Made by a program: the position numbers and the translations under genes | Part shown: piece after piece, positions 11,000 through 20,872 of the stretch | Layout: every line of letters starts with the position of its first letter | Position numbering within the stretch: position 1 is the stretch's first letter | Notes under the pieces: generated by a model | Databases searched by the model: none | Told to the model about the DNA's origin: nothing | The model's input: the letters and a program-made list of their open reading frames with translations, nothing else | DNA from: Stratiolaelaps scimitus | Taxonomy: Eukaryota; Arthropoda; Arachnida; Mesostigmata; Laelapidae | Reading direction: 5' to 3' | DNA length: 64,000 nt | Assembly: GCA_019614645.1 (NCBI GenBank) | Contig: JABWDB010000005.1 | Coordinates: 5,488,001 to 5,552,000 of the forward strand

Positions 11000-13691
11000 C
11001 TGAAAACATTGTAATGACATCTGAGAACTTAGAGTTCTGAATAGCGTTTATACATTATATTATGGTTCTTAATGGCTCAGAAACAGAGGCGGGTTCATTC
11101 ATTATTATGATTTATTATTTAATCTATCAGTAACGACTGTACTACAGGCTTACATGGTACAAAAAAAATTAAACTAAATTGAAAATTACTAATAATATTT
11201 TCAAATTATACAAAAATTATATTGCTTTAGATACTCTTGTTAAGCTACAACAACGACAAAGGAGCCGGTATGCCAATATAAATAACAACATAGCAATACG
11301 CATAAACGTTTATTTGATAGGTTTACATATAGGTAATTAGAAATAGCGATAATAATTGTCAAATATAGTATCTAAATAGGAAAACCGTGAAGCCCTCTAC
11401 TGTCAACTTCCATTTTCATTCACCGCCTTTGTTCAGTGCTGTATTTGTGAAATGAGCGCCTGGCCACACATTCCAGCAGTGTAATGCCCAATGATTATAC
11501 GAATCGAGATTCATAATCTTAGGCCAACTATAATAACTTGCAAACTCTTAAAAAATCGTGGTGGAAAACAACTAATTTATTATGATTTAGGCATTGTAAC
11601 ACAATTTATATGAATTCCCCGAAGGGGCAAGGATATTAACGAACAAGCAAGCGGTATCTCTTGGTCTACTGATCCAAATAACGAGAGTCATACAGTGACA
11701 ATAAACTCGTTCATAATACTTTGGGTTCTTGGCAGAGTAACGGAATTCCACGAAATACGGACAGATTGTTTAAATGCGAGCTACTACTATCAAAGTTTGT
11801 GTCCGCCTTCTCTCATTACGATGACCACAACTTCGAACCAAACTTGAACAAATTGTATTCGCTAGTAAATAAGCTTATCTATTCTACAGAAGAACCCATG
11901 GAAGTAAATTAAAATCTACATGACCTAATTTATCTCTGCTCGCACACTGTATTTATAACAATTACTTTTTTCGACCGCGGACCGACCCATTTCTCAAGAA
12001 AGGCGTATTCTTATTATTGTTATTCCTATCACATTAGCCGATATTGTCTAAATCATTTTTATGTACTATGACGTAAGAATGTTCGTATCTGAATCGGTAT
12101 AAATAAATCGAGCATTCTTGTTTAAAAAAGCCGGCCCTTCAAAATAGCAGTAAGATCCGTCCAGTGTTCGTTTGCGCTTCGAAGTCGCTGATTAGCTGAG
12201 CCGAATAAGCGGTTTCGCCTAAACATATCATTTATGTCACAGTCTATTATCCTCTACTATGAACGTGGTGAGTACCTATCCAGGGACCGTAAATATCAGC
12301 TCAAATAGATAGCATGTCAACCTAGATCGTGTCATATGCCCTCGGTTACCCCATCGCTCTACACCTACACACACACCTATGAACATTAACGCCAATACCA
12401 CGTGCAGTTGTTACATGTGTATTAAATCTATATTGTATATCATATCATAGTTAGTTGTTGTTCTTGGTGGTGGTGGTGCTCAGACTCCTGCCCGTACCTA
12501 GCTAGCTCCGTCGTCCGGTGTAATTAAAAGGTAAGTGGCGCGGCCCATCAACGGTGATGGCGGAAGCAGGATGAGGGATCCAGCCAAGCCTAGCCGTCAG
12601 GCAGCAGACCCCCCCTTCCCGTTTCCCCTAACTGTCAGGCCATCTCGTTCAGCTGTAGCGAGCTAGATGTATCCATCGTTCGGGCGTTCGCCCTTCTCGC
12701 TCGTGATCTATCCATCGTATTCGCCATAGTAAGGTAGCCACCGCTGTGATGCTTGCAGCAGAGACCCCGCTACAGGACGCGATGAGTAGCAGTAGTGGTC
12801 GTAGAACATCGATGAGGTGGGGACATCTGGACAGGCGGGCCATCGTCGACAGGGCCTTGGCCAGTGGTTACCCATATACGAACAGCATCTAGGTCCACAG
12901 CACTCCGCTCATTCGCACAGTTGCCGGCCACTTCGGTCAGATGGCGACAACGGCAGGGGCGGCCGCCGCCGCGGCTGCGACCCGCTCACCCATCACGCGC
13001 CTACCGCAAGTGTATGGTGCGATGAGCTGGTAATTTTATAATGTGTCTCCCTGGTTGCTACGCCAAAGAGCGCGCCGTACTTCTCGTGGAGCCAGCTCCC
13101 TACCTCGGTGCGTCGGCCCCCCAGAATGTTGCTGACCGAGACGAGAAAAAGAGAAGCTTGGGAGAGAGAGATTATCTCGCTATCCAGCGCTCATCGAGGT
13201 TGGGTGAAGTCTGCTATGGAAGAACTCGGCCTGCCGCCTGCAGGCTTAGATGGGGAACACAGGGCAAACCCGAGCCAACGGCAGCTCCCGTACGCTTCTC
13301 CCGGCCACACCAGGTCAGCTCTTGTCCGAGAAATTGCGAGCGACGGAGCGAACGTGGGGACCCTTCAGATTTCGTCCGGGAGGTGGATATTGGCGCTAAT
13401 TAAAAGTGTTTTTAGTCCCCACTGTTTTTGCCCCTAGCGCAGGCAGTGCTGCTCCTGCTGTTGCTGATGCAACGACTACCGAGTTGGCTGCGCGCTCACA
13501 TGGCTCTGTTGACTGTCCCTCGTGCGGCAACTTGCCTTCATGGTTCTGCCCTCGAAGCTCAGAGCCAGCCTATGCAGGGTTCCCCTGTGGGCAGCGGGCT
13601 TGCGGTAGCGGTCGTTCGGCAGCGTACTGCTAAGGCACGCGGCTGCCGCACCGCGTTTCGGTTTCTTTTTCTTCTTACTATATATGCGCAG
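11000..13691. other. AT-rich intron, then a GC-rich stretch from 12500
   Basis: 11000-12450 is AT-rich with no open frame worth calling. It fits the intron between the 15530-15575 and 10724-10999 exons. From about 12500 the DNA is GC-rich. A consensus plus-strand donor, AAAAG|GTAAGTGG, sits at 12530/12531 and could end an untranslated exon of a plus-strand transcript, but no start or acceptor before it is clear. Confidence 0.4.
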
Positions 13692-13881
13692 TGTCTGTCC
13701 ATGCGATGCATTCTATACCCAGAGAGCTGCCCAACTGGCGATCACTGCCCACTACAGCCGCTTCTAGGGCAGCGGTTCCGTTGTCTCGATGGCTGTCGTC
13801 GCCTCTACATCCGCGATCCACTGACTCTCTGTCGCAGCGAGTCCCTTTTTCCGTCCACGATGCAAGTGAGCCTGCTCACTG
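13692..13881 (+). CDS. putative internal exon, cysteine-rich in one frame
   Basis: This 190-nt segment has the strongest splice signals on the plus strand. The acceptor is a long pyrimidine tract ending TATGCGCAG, and the donor is CACTG|GTAAGTTCC. Two frames are open across it. One reads CLSMRCILYPESC... and holds seven cysteines within about 48 residues (spacings 4, 6, 5, 10, 3 and 12), as in small disulfide-bonded extracellular modules. The other is Ser/Pro/Arg-rich and has no cysteine. The segment could also be an untranslated exon. No neighbouring exon can be assigned with confidence; the donor at 12530 is the nearest upstream plus-strand signal. Function unknown. Confidence 0.4.
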
Positions 13882-15529
13882 GTAAGTTCCTCGGCTTCCA
13901 ACTCCGCTTTTTCACCACCGTCGAATGAGTGCTTCGGGCGCTCTCTCTATCATCGCCGGACATTCGCGGTGTCGGCACGCGATACTGACACCAGGTGGGC
14001 CAGGTGCGTTACCGTGATGTCATCCTGTGTGCGTCCATATGGCCCCTGCGCAGGACGGACGGGACAGATAGTACCCGAGTATTATGTATACACCGGTCGA
14101 GAATGTCTGCCTGCCCGTCTTCACATCTGAGAGGCGTCGGCCATTTGAACGGGCTGGCCGACGAGCGACTGGAAGAGCACTAACAGTAAAAATTGTCCAG
14201 ATGAATGACACCACCGCAACCGACGTCGGTCTCGCACCTGGGCGTGTCGTCAGCGCAGCGTGACAGGTGGGTCCGCGCGGGGACGGTCGACCGAGCAAAC
14301 GTACCAGGGTATTACACGTATTGTAGAATCGGTAGACTCTGTATGTCAACGCTGTCTGGAAGACGCCGAAGCCGCCACAACCTCAACACGACCTCAAGGG
14401 AAGACGCGCCATGACAGCCTCTATGACATACACCACTGTGAGCAACTATACAGCCTCAATTGTCAACGGCCGGTAAGACTACGACACAGCAAGCTAAACG
14501 CAACATCACATCGTCGTGAAAACAAGCAAATCATCTTCAAACGAGCTGTACAGATGTGAGCTCACTTGCAGTAGCTAAAAATAGCCGAAGAGTTGCTTGC
14601 TGAAATGTAAACAGAACGGCCCATCTCAACGTCGACAAAAACGCGTTCGAGAGCGATATGTGGCCAAGTGTCGAGCACGAAAAATTCGGTTGCCTAAGAC
14701 TGTCTTTCTACGTGGCTACAATAGACGTGTAATGGATAGGTAATGAACAACGGTGGTACAATTGGGTGGCGCATAAGATTATCGTTTTGCTCGCGCGTTT
14801 TTTGGCATTTATTTTTTTGGAGTAATTACAAACATTTTACCAAGCCAGCCCGGCAGACATGGAGATGCATCTATCCTGTCACGATGCACGATTCCAGAGC
14901 GATTAATGTAATGTTCTTTCGCGTATCCCCGGGCATACATATGCGATGCTGTGTGGGGTTGATAACGTAGTTGATTTCAGTTTCTAACGAGATTAGTAAT
15001 AGTAACGAGATTCGTGGCACATTAACGTAAATCACAAACAACACTATCAAACGTTTGGTATCAATGAGTTTGTGAATTCTAGTTTCGGCGTTGGCTTGCG
15101 AAAACGTACAATTGTTATTATTTGAAATTAAACGTCCTTGAGGCAGACACTCGAATTAGCTGATGACGCGTATTCACGTTTAACGCGTGAATCGGAGAAA
15201 GATGATGAATTCGTCCGAATGTCTCGATACATTTTTCCCGCTTTGGCTGTCCGCTATTCAGCAGCTACACAGATGAAAAACATCCTGTAGGGTCTTCCAA
15301 CGTAGAAAATCGTTGAAAGATCCAAAAATATACGATAGCTTATCATGGTTACCCATTTCGTTTTAGCTATAACTGGCGTTAAGTGAGAGTTGAACACATT
15401 TCTGTTTGTGCGATATGACCTCAAGCAAGAGAAGCGGAATGTACATGAGAGCGAGATAGGTGAATGTTAATAAATCAATATAGAATATATATAAAACAGA
15501 TTTGTGGTAATTATTATGTAGACGTTTAC
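13882..15529. other. noncoding DNA, probably intron
   Basis: Mixed composition that becomes AT-rich after 14550. Open frames here are short, overlapping and without matching splice sites. It would be intron of the minus-strand gene under the two-promoter model. I see nothing else. Confidence 0.5.
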
Positions 15530-15575
15530 CTTTCTGGATGTGAGAGGCTGTGTGATGATCTAACGACATTTTGCT
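15530..15575 (-). CDS. putative 46-nt first coding exon of the upstream isoform
   Basis: On the minus strand a run of ten T leads to AATTTCAG|AGCAAAATG, a near-ideal acceptor, and 46 nt later CAGAAAG|GTAAACGTC is a good donor. The ATG at 15567-15569 opens MSLDHHTASHIQK plus one base, so the exon ends in phase 1. That is exactly the phase in which the 10724-10999 exon begins. Joined, the protein would read MSLDHHTASHIQK followed by GGDTSSL. The frame is also open back to the acceptor (Ser-Lys), so the exon could be internal, with the start further upstream. The signals and phase are seen; the joining is inferred. Confidence 0.5.
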
Positions 15576-18198
15576 CTGAAATTAAAAAAAAAACCAATCA
15601 ATAGGTTAATAACACATTGTATATATATATATATATATATGGATAGAACACAAAATGAAATATGCATAAGTCACATGAAAGAATTGCATACATGATGCAA
15701 TCAAAGCAACGCAACGATTGGCCGATTGCTAAACTCATCCAGTATTTCAATCGTCTACGTTGCAGGCTTGTATTTGCAAGGCACAGTCGGTCTTGGTATC
15801 AGTTCACCTTGTCATTTCGCAACGGTACGCCACCAGGCCACTGACCGATTGCGTAACTGTACACAGAGTTAATTTACAAAAAATTGCCACACTTCTTTTT
15901 TCTAGCAAGCTTCACTAATCGTCCGTCGCAGAACGTCCTTGAAACATACCCCCCCCCTCCACCATGCACCCCCTGATAAGCGCTGGAGTCGGAATTGATT
16001 ATACTTATGATTCATTTTGCTTTGCGTTGACGTCGGACACGCCTCGTCAGCCGAATCAATCTATTGTACAAATCCTCTTGCCGTTCTCCCGCTTGCACAG
16101 TTAGTTACGATTATGCCCGTTTCGTTCTTAACCATCAGCCAATTGCGCGAAGACGCCGACGGTGAAATCTTATGATAGATGCTGGAGTGGAGCGTTTCGC
16201 GCAATCAGCGATATCGGTTCGTTCTCTGATTAGTCCCAGCCCTGAATCCCAGACGAAGTAAAAAGACACACACACACACACACACACACGCACACCCTAG
16301 GCCTTTCGGCGTTTCTACCCCCGTATCTCCCCATCCCGGCCCGTCGAATTTACTCGATTCTGATCGGCTGTTCTTCGAGTCGATCTTCGGCTGTCGATCA
16401 CCGGCTAGCCTGCTTTCTGCCGACCACCCTTGCGGCGCAACACTTGTGTTTCCGACCGACTTTCCGTCCACTATATGTCTACCTATCAGAACCTGTGCCA
16501 CGTCGGGGACACGCGGCCGCCCTGCTTGTGCCGCTCTGCCGGCGGCCGGCCGGCCGATGAACAGGGTTCATCGGGCTCCGCGTCAATGGGTCCCGGCAAC
16601 CTATTGGCGCTGGGAGTGCTGCTGCCCTCCGCAATGTTGCTGCATTATGCGGATGGGTTGCTACCGCTGCTGCTGCTGCTGCTGCTGTTGTCGTTGACTG
16701 TCTCTGTAAGATCGTGTCGTGATGTCGCCGCGTAGAAACGAGAGCTTTGGTCGTTTGACACGACTGAGCGGGTGCCGACACGCTTGATCACGCGTCATCC
16801 CGCCGGCCATCGTCAGCCACAACTTCGACTGGCACACAGGACATGAGAGGCTTGCGTGGTGCGCGTCTGCCTGTGGACACATACGAAAACCTTGGCCGCC
16901 GCCGCCGCCGCCGCCACCGCCCGCTGCTATTTGACTCTCTCTCGAGCGCTGAACGGATCAGCGAGCTGTAGACGCCTGTCGATGGTTGCTTGGACAGAGA
17001 GCCGGCCTGCGCTGTAGGATAGCTCTCTCTCTCTCTCTCTCTCGCAGTCAGCAACAACATCGACAACGGGACAAGCCGAGCGAGCGGCAAACTCCCGCCA
17101 GGGTTAACCCCATCATTTATAAGGCAACAGCTTTTTCGTTGGTCTCCGTCTGTCTCAAGCGGCCGCCGTGGCGATGTCACGGCGCCGAGCGGAACAGGAA
17201 CATCTCACAAAACAAACCTCTTCCATCTTCGGAGAGAGTCTGCCTCTGGTGCTGCTTTTGCTGGCCTTCCAATCTAACGAGAGAGACAGCGAGCGAGAGA
17301 GATGGATGAGCTGGCTGGAAACACACACTCGCGTGCTGGCTTCGTGGTAGAGTGATTCCAAGTCATCATTCGCTATTCGTATGCGTGATACGCCTCCCAA
17401 CTTTCGAGTTTACCGCATCGTTTGATACAGCAGCAACCGTTTGAGTGGCGTGGGTCAGCCGTGGGACATATTGCTTCACTCCGCCTGGCGTCACCGCCTC
17501 GCAGAGCAGGGTATATATGGATGACGGCATCAAAGGGTGGCCGCTGCCGGAGGATGCACTCAAAACAAAATCATAGCCCGGGTTTTCTTCAATCTCATTC
17601 TGTCTCTCTCTCTCTCTCTCTCTCTCTCAATCTATCTCTCATTCCTCCGAATAGCTTTAGCTACGGTGGCAGCGGCAGTGAACTGCAAACAAGCCTTATC
17701 ACTCTTCCGCAGTGGCTCTATGTAAATATATATTGGTACACACACACACATATACAAAACGTCATGTGTTCCCATCGAACAGGGGGTCGAACAGGTGACC
17801 CATCACTCGGTGGGGTTCACATAGCGAGGAGCGGGAGACGGTACTAGAACAACAAGTATCACAGTATTTATAATACATGCAGTCGTCATGCGCCTAGTGT
17901 CGGGACGTCCTTCAAGGCGGGCCGGCCAACTTGGCCTTTGCCAGGGTGTGCACTCTTCTTTCGAATCCTTTCTCTCCCTGATCTTACTCGTTACATTGAA
18001 CGATGTGTAGTGGATGATCGATGTGGTGTGACCATTTGACCCCGCCGGGGTCTCCAGTCCCGGGCAAGGGAGCCCGCCAGGAACATGATTGGACAGCGAA
18101 GAGTATAGACGACGGAGACGATGACGACATCGAAGAAGATTCTCAGCAGAGCAAATCTTGAGTTTCGTAACGTCGACGTTATGAATCTATTAGGTGTA
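15576..18198. other. noncoding DNA with simple repeats
   Basis: Holds (TA)n at 15620-15640, (CA)n at 16265-16289, CTG repeats near 16668-16690, (CT)n at 17022-17043 and (CT)n at 17601-17628. Open frames in the GC-rich part (16400-17400) overlap on both strands and mostly spell out the repeats. I see no supported gene. Confidence 0.5.
17601..17628. repeat. (CT)n microsatellite
   Basis: Fourteen CT units without interruption. Arrays of this type (GAGA on the other strand) can bind GAGA factor in arthropods, but nothing here ties it to a promoter. Confidence 0.95.
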
Positions 18199-18459
18199 TT
18201 ATTGTGGTGCTTCAATTGCTAAAAACATTCTATACAAGCTCTTGGCATTGTTTGTTTCAATGATTTCATTCACTATTGAACGACATGTGTATTTTTTGTG
18301 CGGAACTGGTGGAACACCACTAAACATTGAGCCGTAAAGCATCCTCTTTGACATCCTCTGGTTTTTTTTGACAAGACTGCGAAAGCCCAAGGTTTTATTC
18401 AATTCGGATTCAGGTGTCATCACGGGCGATCTCCCCAGCCAATCATCTCCCCAAGTCAT
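18199..18459 (-). CDS. putative terminal coding exon of an unknown protein
   Basis: The frame is open for 86 codons and ends at TAA, in DNA of only about 44% GC where chance frames are shorter. A candidate acceptor, TATGTATCGCAG|ATG, lets it start in phase 0 with MTWGDDWLGRSPVMT. The frame stays open a further 20-odd codons upstream, so another acceptor, or an ATG start at 18459, is possible. The protein is basic and hydrophilic, with KKNQRMSKRM in the middle and ending near MFLAIEAPQ. It has no domain I recognise, and I see no AATAAA just after the stop. Its phase fits the candidate exon at 20507-20872. It may belong to one gene with that exon, be a gene of its own, or be a relic. Confidence 0.35.
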   Translation of the reverse strand: MTWGDDWLGRSPVMTPESELNKTLGFRSLVKKNQRMSKRMLYGSMFSGVPPVPHKKYTCRSIVNEIIETNNAKSLYRMFLAIEAPQ

Positions 18460-18536
18460 CTGCGATACATACTTCACCTCCAAGGTCCCATAAATATAAT
18501 AGATACATATGTATATCTATACATACATATACGCAA

Positions 18537-18560
18537 ATATATATATATATATATATATAT
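18537..18560. repeat. (TA)n microsatellite beside a dispersed repeat copy
   Basis: An alternating AT tract within a longer TATG/CATA-rich stretch (18505-18590) that directly precedes the dispersed repeat at 18592. Confidence 0.9.
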
Positions 18561-18591
18561 ACATACATATATGCATATAGGTATACTATGG

Positions 18592-18665
18592 TTTGCGGGC
18601 TGACTCCCAGCCAACATTTAACGTCCACGGCACTGCAGCATATACGCATACAGACGGGTTCTAAC
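18592..18665 (+). repeat. dispersed repeat, copy 1 (partial)
   Basis: The core reads GCGGGCTGACTCCCAGCC, then AACATTTAACGTCCACGGCA, then CTGCAG. It shares the order and spacing of these blocks with the copies near 25.5 and 46.4 kb. Only the head is retained here; after CTGCAG the similarity fades. It adjoins a TA-rich microsatellite, as many short interspersed elements do. Confidence 0.65.
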
Positions 18666-20506
18666 TAATGGCGATTCCGTCCCGTTTACCGTTCATGAGA
18701 CCACCGTCTGCGGTTCTCCCGCCCGTGTGAGGGAGGAGGTTAGAAAGATCATTTCGTGGGCGGAGCAACCTTACGTAGCAGCTATAACACAGAGGAGCAG
18801 GCTGCTGCCGCAGCCAAGTGCCGAGAGTACCCACGTAGCAGCAAATCGGCATCAAGCCGCAACATCACTTTTGATTTGTTCAACGGCTCAATGTCGCCAG
18901 CAACAACCGTCGGCTGTTCGGCATCGACAGCGGACAGACAACTGGCTCCCGCGAATGATTGGACAGGCGGACGCGCGGACCCGACCGTTCCACGCTATTG
19001 GATGCTGCTGCTGCTGCAGTTGACTGAAGTAGCAGCAGCAGCAACAGCCACGAATAGACCACGCACATGATACGCACAGAAGACACTTCTCTGTGCGTTC
19101 TCTAATCGTCCCCCTCGCTAGCTGGCTAGGTAGGCAGTAACTCATCTTCGCCGGATCGCACCGCACTTCGGACATCACTGCTGGCAGCGGCGACCGACGT
19201 TGACGAGGCGGCCTATTGTGATAGCTAGTCGTCTCTCTCCGGACGCCGCGCACACAGCAGCTCATCTGTGTGACGCGTTTCGAGCTGACGTCCGGGCCCA
19301 TCTTCTCGTTGGGCTGGCCGTTGCCAACTGAACAAGCGCCAATGCGAAGAGGTTGGTTGGACAAGTGACGGCCACGGTGTAGCAACTGAGAACAACTCGA
19401 AGCACCGTCAGACACCTGCGCGGCCGTCGAGTCGTCTTTGGCTGCATGAGGGTCCGCTTTCACGTTCAGCTCGTAGCAGGTAAGTTTGCCCAGTCGAGAC
19501 GCTTCGAAGACGCTCACCCGACGAAGTCCGGCCGTCGTCGTCATCAACGCTTGCGGAATCATGCAGCAGCAGCATCAGCAGTCGCCGCCGCCGCCGCCAC
19601 TGCAGTTCTGTCATTGAACGTTCCGTCATTGAGCCCGATAGACGACGACACTCGTCTACTGCCTGTGCTATTGCTACTACTGTGAAGACTTGTAGCTGTA
19701 ACAGCTAGTGAGCGGGCAGCGGCTTAAGCATGTTGACTCCCTCTTTCTGGTCCAACCTCTGTCGGCGCTGCTACAGCCGCTGATGCTGCTGCTGCTGCTG
19801 CTGCTGTTGCTAGTAATAATATTCTGCTTGTGACTAGTAAACGCCGTAGTTGGGCCAGCAGCGGCGGCGGTCAGCGGCGGCGGTCAGCGGCGGTCAGCGG
19901 CGGCGGGAGCGTAGCGAAAAAGGTCTTCGAAACGTTTGCTCAATGGACGTGTCACAGGCGTCCGACGCTTCTTCGCTATCCCCGCCCCCGCTGCGAGCAG
20001 TGGCTGTATCCTCCGTCGGCGGCATTTGTCCGCGTAGCATCGCCACCAGCCGCTGTTGTGACATTGCAGCTAGCCAGTTCGCCGACGTGGATCGACTGAC
20101 CGAGCCGAGACTGGCTGGAGGCTGACGCGCGGCAAACGATTGGTGAAGCGAGCGATGGACGAAGATGAGGGCGGTGGCAGTGAAGAGCTGCCAGCTGAAT
20201 GAGCCGGGTCTGATAGGTACCGATATATGGCAAATATATGATATACTATCACTACTTCCCAAACGAGTCGGGGATCGCTCGAGAAGCCTCGATAGCCGTT
20301 TGCCACGCTCGATTGAAGCTATAATACAATGGCGAGGCCTCGGCGAATTCACCTCGCTGCTGCGTCGGCGCGGCGTCTTCGTCGAAACACGAGCATCATC
20401 AATTCGACTCGTTATGTTTGGCTAGTTCGCTCGCCACCTCTGAAGATTTTATGGATTGCTGTTTGATCAGTCTCGCTCGAGACAAACGTGTCACATGGAC
20501 ACTTAC

Positions 20507-20872
20507 CAAACGACAACCCGCTTGCGGACTGTGATAACTGCAGCAGCAGCAGCCGCAGCAAAAAGGGTCATTGCAACTGGTGTTATTTTCATAAATCGGC
20601 TGGCCAGAGTCTGTCGTGTTAGAGTAAGGTAAACGCGCAGGGAAATGCGGCCCGTCTTTGCAAATGTGCTCCTTTGGATGTCTTGCTCCACTGACGGTGC
20701 AGCTTCTATTAAATGCTGAACAATAAGATCTACATGCTTGCACTACTAGGCGTGTCTCACAGATAAGCCGGTCGCGAATCGTTGAATAGCAGCAATCGAG
20801 AGCCGCACGAGATTCGAGCGAATGGTCCAGACTTGGACCGTACTGTTGGATGCGTTCGGGTTCTTCTAGCCG
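20507..20872 (-). CDS. putative cysteine-rich exon, Frizzled-CRD-like pattern
   Basis: A 366-nt segment, open in one frame for all 122 codons, lies between a good minus-strand acceptor (CTCCTATTACTCAG|CGG) and a strong donor (CGTTTG|GTAAGTG). It begins and ends in phase 0. The product has 15 cysteines and three N-glycosylation motifs (NRS, NTT, NNT), which suggests an extracellular protein. Residues 28-71 hold cysteines spaced C-x9-C-x8-C-x3-C-x6-C-x12-C, with CRSYCSAFNRSC in the middle and HPKEHIC after it. Frizzled-type cysteine-rich domains carry a similar C-x8/9-CRSxC-x6-C block followed by WPxxxxC. The N-terminal cysteines of that domain are not matched, and the C-terminal TGC run (residues 105-111) is a microsatellite. 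The resemblance is by eye. A chance open frame cannot be excluded. Confidence 0.35.

Larger units (their letters stand above)
18460..20506. other. mostly GC-rich noncoding DNA with triplet repeats
   Basis: Apart from the repeat copy at 18592-18665, this stretch holds CTG/CAG runs (19000-19050, 19785-19810) and GGC/TCAGCGGCGG repeats (19858-19910). A consensus plus-strand donor, GTAGCAG|GTAAGTTTG, lies at 19479/19480, after a short ATG frame starting MRVRFHVQLVA (19446). No acceptor or partner supports it as an exon. The 224-codon minus frame at 18888-19562 crosses the repeats and I do not call it. Confidence 0.4.

Noticed and set aside
18888..19562. Minus-strand frame of 224 codons
   Set aside because: Its C-terminal third is translated CTG/TGC repeat, its composition is incoherent, and it lacks fitting acceptor and donor sites. 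It overlaps the consensus plus-strand donor at 19480.
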